A stretch of 64,000 bases of DNA, from assembly GCA_030263395.1 (NCBI GenBank), contig SZOW01000010.1, positions 1 through 64,000 on the forward strand. The letters run 5' to 3'. The position numbers and the translations under genes were made by a program. Each line of letters starts with the position of its first letter. The first letter of the stretch is position 1. Positions 54,917-63,959 of this stretch are shown here, in pieces. Source of the DNA: QUBU01 sp014337915 (GTDB lineage: Bacteria > Pseudomonadota > Gammaproteobacteria > Steroidobacterales > GCA-2729495). A model generated the notes under the pieces. It was not told where the DNA came from. It searched no databases and saw only the letters and a program-made list of their open reading frames with translations.

Positions 54917-56218
54917 CTATAGCCGAGCGCTGCCAACCCGGTCAGCAGCCCGGTCCGGCTCCAGGCCCTGGCGCAGCCGCTCCGCGTCGAGTTCGCCGCA
55001 GCAGCGGGCCACCACCAGGGTGGCGACGCCATTGCCCACGAGGTTGGTCAGCGCCCGGGCCTCGGACATGAAGCGGTCGATGCCGAGGATCAGCGCCACC
55101 CCGGCCACCGGCAGCCCGCCGACAGCGGACAGGGTGGCGGCCAGCACGATGAAGCCGCTGCCGGTGACGCCGGCGGCTCCCTTGGACGTCACCAGCAGCA
55201 CGGCGAGCAGCGTCAACTGCTGGCCGATGCCGAGCGGGGTATCCGTGGCCTGGGCGATGAACACCGCCGCCATCGTCAGGTAGATCGCGGTGCCATCGAG
55301 GTTGAAGGAGTAGCCGGTGGGGATCACCAGCCCGACCACGGACTTGCTGGCGCCCAGCGACTCCAGCCGCTGCATCATCCGCGGCAGCACCGCCTCCGAG
55401 GAGGAGGTACCCAGCACCACGAGCAGCTCCTCGCGGATCGTCCTGACGAAGCGCCAGATGCGGAAGCCGTTGCAGCGCGCGACCACGCCCAGCACGCCGA
55501 ACACGAAGATCAGGCAGGTCAGGTAGAAGGTGCCCATGAGGTGCGCCAGCGACCAGAGGCTGCCGGCGCCGTAGCGGCCGATGGTAAAGGCCATGGCGCC
55601 GAAGGCGCCGAGGGGGGCCAGCCGCATGATGAGCCCGACGATGGCGAACAGGATCCCGGACAGGCGCTCGACGAAACGGAACACGGCGGAATCGCGTCCG
55701 CCCAGCTGGTGCAGGGCGAAGCCGAACAGCAGGGACACCAGCAGCACCTGCAGGATGTTGCCCGAGGTGAAGGCGCCGAGCAGCGTCGCCGGGATGATGT
55801 CGAGCAGGAAATCCACCGGCCCGCTCATGCGCTCCGGCCCGGCATAGGCGGCGATGGCCGCCGGGTCCAGCGTCGCCGGGTCGATGTGCAGACCGGCACC
55901 GGGCTTTATCAGGTTGACCACCAACAGCCCGACCACCAGCGCCAGCGTGCTCATGACCTCGAAATAGAGCAGCGCATAGAACCCGGTGCGCCCCAGTTTC
56001 TTCATGTCCTCCATGCCGGCGATGCCGGTGACCACGGTACAGAAAATCACCGGAGCGATGATCATCTTGATGAGCTTGATGAAGGCGTCGCCGAGCGGCT
56101 TCATGGCCACCGCGCTGGCGGGTGCCAGTACCCCGAGCAGCACCCCCAGGACCACGGCGACGATGACCTGGAAGTACAGCGAGGCGTACAGCGGGCGACG
56201 GACAGTCGGTTCCATCAT
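54917..56218 (-). CDS. Dicarboxylate/amino acid:cation symporter (DctA/GltP family)
   Basis: A 433-residue sodium- or proton-coupled importer. Two hairpins and the serine-rich loop SSSEAVLPRM, the TGYSFNLDGTAIY motif and the MSEARALTNLVGNGVATLVVAR segment are diagnostic. The last has Asp-free RALTN, which suits C4-dicarboxylate transport (DctA) rather than glutamate. It ends 44 bases before the DUF3617 gene. Confidence 0.92.
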   Translation of the reverse strand: MMEPTVRRPLYASLYFQVIVAVVLGVLLGVLAPASAVAMKPLGDAFIKLIKMIIAPVIFCTVVTGIAGMEDMKKLGRTGFYALLYFEVMSTLALVVGLLVVNLIKPGAGLHIDPATLDPAAIAAYAGPERMSGPVDFLLDIIPATLLGAFTSGNILQVLLVSLLFGFALHQLGGRDSAVFRFVERLSGILFAIVGLIMRLAPLGAFGAMAFTIGRYGAGSLWSLAHLMGTFYLTCLIFVFGVLGVVARCNGFRIWRFVRTIREELLVVLGTSSSEAVLPRMMQRLESLGASKSVVGLVIPTGYSFNLDGTAIYLTMAAVFIAQATDTPLGIGQQLTLLAVLLVTSKGAAGVTGSGFIVLAATLSAVGGLPVAGVALILGIDRFMSEARALTNLVGNGVATLVVARCCGELDAERLRQGLEPDRAADRVGSARL

Positions 56219-56283
56219 GCGGTCACCGAGTCTACCGGCTTTGCGCTTAAGATGAGGCCAGCAGCCTGCACAGGGGAAGTCCC

Positions 56284-56679
56284 ATGGCCCTGGTCCACGC
56301 CGTCATCGCGCTGGCACTCATCGAGTTCTTCGTCTTCGGCGCCCTGGTGGGTCGCGCCCGTGCCCTCTACAAGGTCGAGGCGCCGGCGGTCAGCGGCCAT
56401 CCGCTGTTCGAGCGCTACTACCGGGTGCACTACAACACCATGGAACAGCTGCTGTGCTTCGTGCCCGGCATGCTGCTGTTCGCCACCTACCTGAGCGCAA
56501 GCTGGGCGGCGGCCCTCGGCCTGCTGTTCATCGTCGGCAGGATCGTCTACCTGCGTGGCTATGTCGCCGACCCGAAAAAACGTGGCGCCGGCTTCGGCCT
56601 CTCGGCGCTGCCGGTGATGATCCTGCTGCTGGGCGGGCTGGGCGGCGCGCTGGCATCGTGGCTGCGCCAGGGCGGCTAG
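56284..56679 (+). CDS. MAPEG-family membrane protein
   Basis: A 131-residue protein with four membrane segments. The elements FERYYRVHYNTMEQL and VGRIVYLRGYVADPKKR are the family core (glutathione-binding Arg, Asn and Glu positions). Bacterial members are glutathione-dependent detoxifying enzymes or orphan proteins. It is divergent from the DctA-like gene. Confidence 0.85.
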   Translation: MALVHAVIALALIEFFVFGALVGRARALYKVEAPAVSGHPLFERYYRVHYNTMEQLLCFVPGMLLFATYLSASWAAALGLLFIVGRIVYLRGYVADPKKRGAGFGLSALPVMILLLGGLGGALASWLRQGG

Positions 56680-56685
56680 TCCGGT

Positions 56686-57537
56686 TCAGTCCCCATCGAC
56701 CACCGGGTTGCGCAGCAGCCCGAGGCCGCTGATCTCCACCTCCAGGACATCCCCCGCCTGCAGCCAGACGGGCGGCTGGCGCGCGAAGCCGACGCCGCTC
56801 GGCGTGCCGGTGGCGATGACATCGCCCGGTTCCAGCCGGGTGAACGTCGAGGCATAGGCCACCAGGTCCGCGACGCCGAAGCGCATGTCGCCGGTGGGCG
56901 CACCCTGCATGACCTGGCCGTTCAGGCGCGTCTCCAGCCGCAGGGCCGCCGGGTCGGGAATCTCGTCGGCGGTCACCAGGTACGGGCCGAAGGCACCGCT
57001 GGCCGGGAAATTCTTGCCGGCGGTGAACTGCGAGGTCTGGCGCTGGAAATCCCGGACCGAGCCATCCATCAGGCAGGCATAGCCGGCGACATGGCCGAGG
57101 GCCTGTTCGCGCGTAACATGGCGGGCGCTACGGCCGATGACCAGCGCGAGCTCGCCCTCGAAGTCGTACTGCGTCGAGGCGCGGCTGCGCACCAGGGGCT
57201 GCCCGTGGCCCACCAGCGAGTCGGGAAAGCGCACGAAGATCACCGGCTGCGCGGGCGGCTCGCGTCCCATCTCGCGGATATGCGCCAGGTAATTCACGCC
57301 CACGCAGAGGATCTTGCCGGGGTTGGGGATCACGGGGTCGAAGACCACCTGGGCTGGATCCGGCAACCGCGGGTTGGCGAGCGCCGCTGCGGCCGCGTCC
57401 TTCAGCATGCCGGCCGCGATGGCGGATTTCAGGTCGGGATGGCGCGCCGCGAATGTCGCCGGCACCGGCCGCAGGCCATCGACGGTGACCAGGCCATAAC
57501 CGGGCACGCCGCGGATCCGGAAGCTCGCGAACTTCAC
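56686..57537 (-). CDS. Fumarylacetoacetate hydrolase (FAH) family protein
   Basis: A 283-residue member of the FAH superfamily, which cleaves or isomerises C-C bonds of diketo acids in aromatic catabolism. The metal site is visible in YDFEGELALVIG (Glu pair) with the following MDGSVRDFQ (Asp), plus GKNFPASGAFGPYLV. GGGGAGG-like ribosome site seven bases before the GTG start. Divergent from the aldehyde dehydrogenase; both fit a degradation pathway. Confidence 0.9.
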   Translation of the reverse strand: MKFASFRIRGVPGYGLVTVDGLRPVPATFAARHPDLKSAIAAGMLKDAAAAALANPRLPDPAQVVFDPVIPNPGKILCVGVNYLAHIREMGREPPAQPVIFVRFPDSLVGHGQPLVRSRASTQYDFEGELALVIGRSARHVTREQALGHVAGYACLMDGSVRDFQRQTSQFTAGKNFPASGAFGPYLVTADEIPDPAALRLETRLNGQVMQGAPTGDMRFGVADLVAYASTFTRLEPGDVIATGTPSGVGFARQPPVWLQAGDVLEVEISGLGLLRNPVVDGD

Positions 57538-57592
57538 GCCATGACCTCCCCTCGGGGCCGCTGTGTTGCGATCGGCTAGTATATGCGGCTCG

Positions 57593-59062
57593 ATGCGTCT
57601 CTCCGACCCGAATCTCCTGCGCCAGCTCGGCCATATCGGCGGGCAATGGCTGGGCGCCGCTTCCGGTGCCAGCAGCCCGGTGCGCAATCCAGCGACGGGC
57701 GCGGCCATCGGCAGCGTGCCCCGCATGGACGCCAGCGACGCGCGGCGCGCCATCGAGGCAGCCCAGGCGGCGCTCCCGGCCTGGCGGGCGCTCACGGCCG
57801 GTGAGCGAGCGGCCTTCCTGCGACGCCTGCATGCCCTGATGCTCGAGCACCAGGAAGACCTCGCCATCCTGATGACCGCCGAGCAGGGCAAGCCGCTGGC
57901 CGAGTCGCGCGGCGAGATCGGCTATGCGGCCTCCTTCGTCGAGTGGTTCGCCGAGGAAGCCCGCCGCATCCAGGGCGAGATCATCCCTGGCCCGCAGCAC
58001 GACCGGCGCATCCTGGTGCTGAAGCAGCCGGTGGGCGTCGTGGCCGCCATCACGCCCTGGAATTTCCCCTCGGCGATGATCACGCGCAAGATCGCGCCGG
58101 CACTGGCGGCCGGCTGCACCGTGGTGGCCAAACCGGCGCTCGAGACACCCTTCTCGGCACTGGCTCTGGCCGAACTCGCCTGCCGTGCCGGCCTGCCACC
58201 CGGCGTGCTCAACATCATCACCGGGCCCGGGCCGGAGATCGGCACCGAACTCACCGCCAATCCGCTGGTGCGCAAGCTGAGCTTCACCGGCTCCACCGCG
58301 GTCGGCAAGCTGCTGCTGGCGCAATGCGCCGGCACCGTGAAGAAGGTCTCGATGGAGCTCGGCGGCAACGCGCCCTTCATCGTCTTCGAGGACGCCGATC
58401 TCGACGCCGCGGTGGCCGGTGCCATGGCCAGCAAGTACCGCAACAGCGGCCAGACCTGCGTCTGCGCCAACCGGCTGCTGGTGCAGGACAGTGTCCATGA
58501 CGAATTCGCGCGCCGGCTGGCCGCCGCCGTCGCCGGGTTGCGGGTCGGTGACGGCCTGCAGGGCGAGACCGACCAGGGCCCGCTGATCAGCATGCAGGCC
58601 GTGGCCAAGGTGGAGGCCCACATCGCCGATGCCCTGGCGCAGGGCGCGCGCATCCTCGTCGGTGGCCGGCGCCACGCGCTGGGCGGCAGCTTCTTCGAGC
58701 CGACCGTCCTCACCGGCGCCACCCCGGCAATGCGGCTGGCGCGCGAGGAAACCTTCGGCCCGGTGGCCCCGCTGTTCCGCTTCGGTACCGAGGCCGAAGC
58801 CATCCGCCTGGCCAACGACACCGAGTCCGGCCTGGCGGCCTATCTCTACACCCGTGACCTCGGCCGCAGCTTCCGCGTCGCCGAGGCCCTTGAATACGGC
58901 ATCGTCGGCCTCAACACGGGGCTGATCTCCACCGCGGTGGCTCCGTTCGGCGGCGTCAAGGAGTCCGGCATCGGCCGCGAAGGCTCCCGCTACGGCATCG
59001 AGGAGTACCTGGAGATCAAGTACCTCGCCATTGCCGGCGTGGAGGCCGGCGCCAACGCATGA
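57593..59062 (+). CDS. NAD(P)-dependent aldehyde dehydrogenase (succinate-semialdehyde type)
   Basis: A 489-residue ALDH closest in pattern to GabD: ITPWNFPSAMITRKIAPALAAG, FTGSTAVGK, catalytic Glu in MELGGNAPFIVF and the nucleophile in GQTCVCANR. GabD-like enzymes oxidise succinate semialdehyde, but other aldehydes are possible. The start at the second Met was chosen. Its stop overlaps the start of the MATE gene (ATGA). Confidence 0.9.
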   Translation: MRLSDPNLLRQLGHIGGQWLGAASGASSPVRNPATGAAIGSVPRMDASDARRAIEAAQAALPAWRALTAGERAAFLRRLHALMLEHQEDLAILMTAEQGKPLAESRGEIGYAASFVEWFAEEARRIQGEIIPGPQHDRRILVLKQPVGVVAAITPWNFPSAMITRKIAPALAAGCTVVAKPALETPFSALALAELACRAGLPPGVLNIITGPGPEIGTELTANPLVRKLSFTGSTAVGKLLLAQCAGTVKKVSMELGGNAPFIVFEDADLDAAVAGAMASKYRNSGQTCVCANRLLVQDSVHDEFARRLAAAVAGLRVGDGLQGETDQGPLISMQAVAKVEAHIADALAQGARILVGGRRHALGGSFFEPTVLTGATPAMRLAREETFGPVAPLFRFGTEAEAIRLANDTESGLAAYLYTRDLGRSFRVAEALEYGIVGLNTGLISTAVAPFGGVKESGIGREGSRYGIEEYLEIKYLAIAGVEAGANA

Positions 59063-60453
59063 AACCAGGCGGCAGTCGCCGTGCGCTCCTCACCGAGGGC
59101 CCCATCGGCAAGAACATCTTTTCGCTGATGATCCCCATGGCGCTGGGGATGATCGCCATCGTCACCAACAACGTCGCCGGCGCGTTCTTCATCGCCCGCG
59201 TCAGCACCGAGCAGCTGGCGGCGGTCAGCTTCACCTTCCCGGTGAGCTTCGTCGTCGGTGTCATCGCCATGGCGCTCGGCACCGGCACCTCCTCGGTGGT
59301 GTCGCGGCTCTTCGGCTCCGGCAACCGCGACGACGTGCGCCGCATCACCGGCCACGCCATGCTGCTGGCGGTGGCCTGCGCCATCGGCGTGCTGATCGTC
59401 GGCCTGCTGACCATCGACCCGCTGTTCCGCCTGCTCGGCGCCGACGAGACCACGCTGCCGATGATCCACCGCTACATGCGGATCTACTACTGGGGCGGCG
59501 TCTTCATGGTTGCCCCGATGATCGCCAACTCGGTGCTGCGCGCGCTGGGCGATGCCCGGCGGCCGGCCATGATCATGACCACCTCGGCGGTGCTCAACAT
59601 CCTCATCGACCCGGTGCTGATCTTCGGCCTGTTCGGCTTTCCGCGGATGGAGATCGAGGGCGCGGCGCTGGGGGGCGTGATCGCCAATGCAGTCACCATG
59701 TGCGCCTCCATCTATTTCGTGATGTACGGCGAGAACCTGGTGAGCTTCCGCAATTTCCGGTCGGAGCTGATCGGTGACTCCTGGCGGCGCATCCTGCACG
59801 TCGGCCTGCCGTCGCTGACCAGCGGCCTGGTGGCGCCGGTCACCACGGCGTTCATCACCAGCCAGGTCGCCCGCTACGGCCATGGCGCGGTGGCCGGCTT
59901 CGGCATGGCGGCGCGGGTCGAGGGATTGACGCTCATGGCGCTCATGGCGCTGTCGGCCGCGATGACGCCCTTCACCGGCCAGAACTTCGGCGCCGGCCGC
60001 CTCGACCGCGTCCGCAAGGGCGTGCGTTTCGCTTACCGCTTCTCGCTGATCTACGGCGCCTGCGTCGCAGTCGTGATGTTCCTGGCCGGCGACCTGCTGA
60101 CCCGGCTGTTCGGGCTGGAACCCGAGGCCCGCAGCGCGGCGCTGATGCAGATGCATATCGTGCCGTTCAGCTACATGGCCTTCGGCATTTCCATGACCGT
60201 CAACGGTGCACTCAACGCGCTCGGCAAGCCTATGGCGGCCATGTTCGTGTCGCTGTCGCGGACCATTGCTGTCTATGCGCCGCTAGCCTGGCTGCTGTCG
60301 CAGCTGTTCGGCCTGGTCGGCATCTTCGTCGCAGCGGCGACCGCCAACGTCGTCGCCGGCGGCGTCGGCGCCGCCTGGTTCCGCATGGCTTTCAACCAGA
60401 TGCTGGCGGACTTCAAGAGCAGGAGCGCCGCTGCCGGTCGCCAGCAGGCCTGA
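59059..60453 (+). CDS. MATE-family efflux transporter
   Basis: A 464-residue antiporter with 12 hydrophobic segments. The first segments (GPIGKNIFSLMIPMALGMIA, AVSFTFPVSFVVGVIAMALG, GTGTSSVVSRLFG) and the midpoint copy (VTTAFITSQVARYG) mark the MATE superfamily; the pattern differs from the DinF-type pump at 44 kb. Coupled to the aldehyde dehydrogenase by an ATGA overlap, so it may export a product or toxin of that pathway. Confidence 0.9.
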   Translation: MKPGGSRRALLTEGPIGKNIFSLMIPMALGMIAIVTNNVAGAFFIARVSTEQLAAVSFTFPVSFVVGVIAMALGTGTSSVVSRLFGSGNRDDVRRITGHAMLLAVACAIGVLIVGLLTIDPLFRLLGADETTLPMIHRYMRIYYWGGVFMVAPMIANSVLRALGDARRPAMIMTTSAVLNILIDPVLIFGLFGFPRMEIEGAALGGVIANAVTMCASIYFVMYGENLVSFRNFRSELIGDSWRRILHVGLPSLTSGLVAPVTTAFITSQVARYGHGAVAGFGMAARVEGLTLMALMALSAAMTPFTGQNFGAGRLDRVRKGVRFAYRFSLIYGACVAVVMFLAGDLLTRLFGLEPEARSAALMQMHIVPFSYMAFGISMTVNGALNALGKPMAAMFVSLSRTIAVYAPLAWLLSQLFGLVGIFVAAATANVVAGGVGAAWFRMAFNQMLADFKSRSAAAGRQQA

Positions 60454-60532
60454 GCCGCCAGCGCCGGCGGGGCCGCAGAACCGCGAACGCGGCCACAGAC
60501 ATCCCGGGCCGGCCTGGCATAGGCTGGCTGCC

Positions 60533-61240
60533 ATGGAGAACCGCCGCAATTACTACCGCATCCTGCAGGTGCAGCCGGGTGCGCCGGTGGAGATCATCCG
60601 CGCCAGCTACCGCACGCTGATGCAGCGGCTGAAGGCCCATCCGGACCTCGGTGGCGACCATCGCCATGCGGCGCTGATCAACGAGGCCTACGCCGTGCTC
60701 ACCGATCCGGCGAAGCGCGCGGCCTACGATCGTGACTTCCAGCTGCGCGTACTCGACACCAGGACCGAGGGCGGCGCGGAGCCGACGGCTGGCGCCAACC
60801 GCCCACGGCCCGCCGAGCACTGCCTGTTTTGCGGCGCACCACAGCACTCGCGGCCGGCCCGGCAACGCGATGCGCGCTGCTGCCGCTGCGCCAGTCCGCT
60901 GCATCCGGCCACGGCTCGGCAACTCGCCAGCGATGGCCAGCGCGCATTGCCGCGCCTGCCGGGAAACCACGAGCTGCGGCTGTACACCCACTGGCCGGCG
61001 CCGGCCATCAGCGCGCAGTCCCGCGATGTCTCGCCCGACGGCATCAGCTTCGTGACCGGCCAGCGGCTGCAACCGCAGGCGGTCATCAAGCTGGACAGCG
61101 ACTGGTGCCAGGCCGTGGTGCGCATCAGCAACATCCGCAGCGACAACGAGCGCAACGAGGGCAACTGGCTGACCGGGGCCGCTTTCCTCAGCGTCATCTT
61201 CCCCCGCTCCCGTGGCGCCTTCCTGTCGACGCAGGCCTGA
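60533..61240 (+). CDS. J-domain protein with cysteine cluster and PilZ domain
   Basis: A 235-residue fusion. A DnaJ J domain at about 6-67 has the HPD tripeptide (KAHPDLGGD). A Cys-rich segment at about 97-123 (CLFC...CCRC) likely binds zinc. A C-terminal PilZ-like domain at about 145-230 has DVSPDGISFVTG, the usual c-di-GMP contact region, although the preceding RxxxR pair is not clear. Such a protein could couple chaperone recruitment to c-di-GMP. It lies alone between the MATE gene and the small ORF. Confidence 0.75.
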   Translation: MENRRNYYRILQVQPGAPVEIIRASYRTLMQRLKAHPDLGGDHRHAALINEAYAVLTDPAKRAAYDRDFQLRVLDTRTEGGAEPTAGANRPRPAEHCLFCGAPQHSRPARQRDARCCRCASPLHPATARQLASDGQRALPRLPGNHELRLYTHWPAPAISAQSRDVSPDGISFVTGQRLQPQAVIKLDSDWCQAVVRISNIRSDNERNEGNWLTGAAFLSVIFPRSRGAFLSTQA

Positions 61241-61267
61241 CCCGGCCGGCAGCGGATCCGGGCGCGT

Positions 61268-61297
61268 TACAACTTGGTACAAAGTGTTACGGCGCTG
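61268..61297. repeat. Three TAC-led repeats at 10-base spacing
   Basis: TACAACTTGG, TACAAAGTGT and TACGGCGCTG follow each other with TAC exactly every ten bases. Same-face direct repeats of this kind are typical of response-regulator or other activator sites. It lies about 75-100 bases before the 34-residue ORF. Confidence 0.35.
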
Positions 61298-61370
61298 AAA
61301 GGAAGTCGCCGCGCTCAGCCCCTACATTGGCACCATCGAGTGATGGTACGGATGGCGAGGAGGACGACAC

Positions 61371-61475
61371 ATGGAAAGAACCTGCAGCCTGAATGCTTTC
61401 GAGCGGCTCGAAGGCCTGGCGACCGCGCTGGTCGCGGCAATGTTCCCGGTGCTGACGCTGGCCGTGCTGCTCTGA
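61371..61475 (+). CDS. 34-residue small hydrophobic ORF
   Basis: Short ORF with a strong ribosome site (GAGGAGG about six bases upstream). The product starts MERTCSLNAFERLEG and then turns hydrophobic (LATALVAAMFPVLTLAVLL), giving one membrane segment. A classic terminator follows 105 bases later, so it looks like a complete transcription unit. Not recognised as a known small-protein family. Confidence 0.5.
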   Translation: MERTCSLNAFERLEGLATALVAAMFPVLTLAVLL

Positions 61476-61580
61476 CAGATCATCGAGAAAAGACCGGACA
61501 GGCGCCGACCCCCCACCCCGGGTCGTCTTCCCCTCCCCCTCAGCGACCTGGGGCGGCGCCTGGACCGGGCGACGATGAAC

Positions 61581-61608
61581 GAGCCCCGCATTGCGGGGCT
61601 CTTTTTTT
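61581..61608 (+). terminator. Rho-independent terminator after the small ORF
   Basis: Nine-base perfect stem GAGCCCCGC/GCGGGGCTC with loop ATT followed by seven T. Confidence 0.93.
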
Positions 61609-61627
61609 ATCAGCCTATTCTGGGTGC

Positions 61628-63355
61628 TCAGTGGCAGCGGGTGCAGCTGCCGAGCTGCGCCAGTTGCTGCACGCGCGTCTGGGCCGGACCGGTGGGCCAG
61701 CTGGCGTCATGGCAGCTGCTGCAGGCCTGCGCACGCTCCTGTACCAGGCGGTGCACCTGCGTGAAATGCCAGAACCCCGGCTCCACCTGCACCAGCCGGT
61801 CGGCGAGGGCTTCGGGGGGGCGATTGTCCGCGACCGGGGCCGGCAACCCGGGATTGCTGCCGGCGGCCTGGTGCCCGGATTGCCGCAGGTCCGCCGCAGC
61901 CGTGCGCCCGGCAATGCGCCCGAGCAGCAATGACGGCCCGAGGAAGGTGCCGCTGCCACCATGGCTGCCGTTGATGCCCGCCACGCCAGTGACCTCGCCG
62001 GCCGCGTACAGACCGGGGACCGGTTGGCGCCCGGCGTCGAGCGCGCGCGCATCATGGTCGATGGCGATGCCGCCCATGCTCTTGCGCGTCATCGGATACA
62101 GCTTGATGGCGTAGTAGGGCGGCGTGGCGAGTGCTGGCGGCAGCCGGGCCCCGGCCTGCGCGCCGAAGCGGCCGAAGTCCGCATCGCGGCCGTTGCGCAG
62201 GAAGCCGTTGTAGCGATCCACGGTGGCCGCCAGCGCGTCGGCCGGTATGCCGGTGGCCGCGGCCAGCGAGGCCAGGTCGTCGGCGCGGCTCACCAGCGCG
62301 GGATTGCCCATGATTTCGCTGTCGATGACCCGGCGGTCGAGCCAGGGCCCGCCACGCACCATGAGCTGCCTGCGGCCCTCGCCATCGAACAGCAGCCAGT
62401 AGGTCGGCGGGTTGCGCGACAGCACCAGCGTCTCGATGTCCTTCGATGGCGCCTCTTCGTTGACGAAGCGCCGGCCCTGCCCGTCGACCATGATGGCCGC
62501 GGGGTTCTGCACCAGCAGGCCACGCCGCCCCGTCGGATCGCGCGGATTGGGCATCCCGGTGACGTAGACCAGCTGCCGGTCCAGGCGCTCCAGCGCGGCA
62601 CCGGCCGCGGTGGCGAGACGCAGGCCGCTGCCCGTGGCGAATTCCCCGGAACCCACGTAGAGCGGTGTGGGCAAGGCATGGCCTGACGGCCAGTGCTCGC
62701 GCACCAGGGAATCGTTGCTCTCGAATCCGCCGGTGGCGATCACCACGGCGGGCGCGCGCAGCTTCAGGCGCCGCCCACTGCGCAGGTCGCGGGCAGCCAC
62801 GCCGGTGACGGCCGGCCCGTCGCGCAGCAGGGCCGTCACATCGTGGTTGAACAGGAAGCTGATGCGCTCGCTGGCGAGCGCGTCGCGCAACACCGGCAGC
62901 ACGGCGGTGACCGCCGCCCCGCGGGTGAAGTGGAAGCGCGGCACGCTGTCCTCCGCGCTCGGCAGGATCATGACGAACTCGACGCCCCTGGCGACCAGCC
63001 AGTCATGCACCTCGGGGCGCGAGGCCTCGACGTAGCGACGCACCCAGTAGGGATCCGCGTCCTCGCCCCAGGCGAGGATGTCGCGGATCGCGAGTTCGAC
63101 GTCGTCGTGATAGCCACGCTTCGCCTGCAGCGGCGTGCCGACCAGCGAGAAACCGCCGGCCATCATGGCATGGCCGCCGCCTACCGAGTTGGCGTCGAGC
63201 ACGATGACCCGCGCACCGCCATCGGCGGCTTCCAGCGCCGCCGCCAGGCCGGCGATGCCGGCGCCGATGACGATGATATCGGCCTGCGGCGGCGCGGCGC
63301 GCTGCGTCGCGCAGCCGCCGAGCGCGAGCAGCAGCGCCAGCGCGAAGGCGCGCAT
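61628..63355 (-). CDS. Flavocytochrome c-like lipoprotein with C-terminal diheme motifs
   Basis: A 575-residue secreted lipoprotein (lipobox LGGC at about residues 12-15). The main part is an FAD-binding-2 flavoprotein of the fumarate reductase/ketosteroid dehydrogenase group: FAD motif GAGIAGLAAALEAADGG, GLYAAGEVTGVAG near the C-terminal end and GSGTFLGPSLLLGRIAG. The last 35 residues carry two haem c motifs, CSSCH (545-549) and CTRCH (571-575, the last residues of the protein). The arginine of classic fumarate reductases in the HGxxRLGG region is replaced by GSHGGSG, so the substrate is probably not fumarate. It lies four bases after the barrel protein gene. Confidence 0.82.
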   Translation of the reverse strand: MRAFALALLLALGGCATQRAAPPQADIIVIGAGIAGLAAALEAADGGARVIVLDANSVGGGHAMMAGGFSLVGTPLQAKRGYHDDVELAIRDILAWGEDADPYWVRRYVEASRPEVHDWLVARGVEFVMILPSAEDSVPRFHFTRGAAVTAVLPVLRDALASERISFLFNHDVTALLRDGPAVTGVAARDLRSGRRLKLRAPAVVIATGGFESNDSLVREHWPSGHALPTPLYVGSGEFATGSGLRLATAAGAALERLDRQLVYVTGMPNPRDPTGRRGLLVQNPAAIMVDGQGRRFVNEEAPSKDIETLVLSRNPPTYWLLFDGEGRRQLMVRGGPWLDRRVIDSEIMGNPALVSRADDLASLAAATGIPADALAATVDRYNGFLRNGRDADFGRFGAQAGARLPPALATPPYYAIKLYPMTRKSMGGIAIDHDARALDAGRQPVPGLYAAGEVTGVAGINGSHGGSGTFLGPSLLLGRIAGRTAAADLRQSGHQAAGSNPGLPAPVADNRPPEALADRLVQVEPGFWHFTQVHRLVQERAQACSSCHDASWPTGPAQTRVQQLAQLGSCTRCH

Positions 63356-63359
63356 ACGC

Positions 63360-63959
63360 CTAGCGCAGCTGGGCCAGCGGCGCGAAGTAGAAGCGCACGC
63401 CGAGGTTGAACCGCGTGACATCGTCGGACAGCACCAGGCCGGCGCCGATGGCGACGTTCCTGGCGATTTCGTACAGGCCACCGAGCTCCAGCGCGGTGTT
63501 GTCGTCGAACACGTCCTCGTAGAGGATGCCGCCGTTGAGCTCCAGCTGCGGGTTGACCATCACCCGCATCAGGCCCTCGAGGCTGAAGCCGGTCTCGTCG
63601 TCATCCCCCGGCTGGTCGAGATTGGCGCTGATGAGTCGCGCGCGACCGACCAGGTCCAGCCCGGGGCGCAGCGGCGTGTTGAAGCCGACGCCGAGGGCCA
63701 GCGCGTTGTAGTCCGCATCGTGGTCGAGGTCGGTGTCCTCGTAGGCCGCCAGCACGTGGATGTTCCTGCTGAGGGCGTAGGAACCGCCCAGCAGGAAGCC
63801 GTCGCCATCGCCGTAGTGGTCGAAGTCGGTATTGGTGTAGGCGATCTCGCCGTAGCTGTACTGCGGCTCGGCCGCGGCCGAGGCGAGGCCCGGCAGCGCG
63901 ATGCCGAGGCAGGATGCCAGCATCCATGCCGCCTGCTTGGTGCGCGTTGGCATAGTCAT
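63360..63959 (-). CDS. Outer-membrane beta-barrel protein
   Basis: A 199-residue protein with signal peptide (cleavage likely after ASAAA, about residue 30) followed by about eight amphipathic beta strands (alternating patterns such as GFLLGGSYALSRNIHVLAAY and TRFNLGVRFYFAPLAQLR), ending in a hydrophobic strand as in small OMPs. Two Met near the start are possible; the second has better spacing to GGAG. It is first gene of a pair with the flavocytochrome lipoprotein. Confidence 0.78.
   Translation of the reverse strand: MTMPTRTKQAAWMLASCLGIALPGLASAAAEPQYSYGEIAYTNTDFDHYGDGDGFLLGGSYALSRNIHVLAAYEDTDLDHDADYNALALGVGFNTPLRPGLDLVGRARLISANLDQPGDDDETGFSLEGLMRVMVNPQLELNGGILYEDVFDDNTALELGGLYEIARNVAIGAGLVLSDDVTRFNLGVRFYFAPLAQLR

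Noticed and set aside
59031..60156. Long His/Asp/Gln- or Arg-rich frames on both strands over the MATE gene
   Set aside because: These are shadow frames of the MATE gene, which has clear membrane segments and family motifs.
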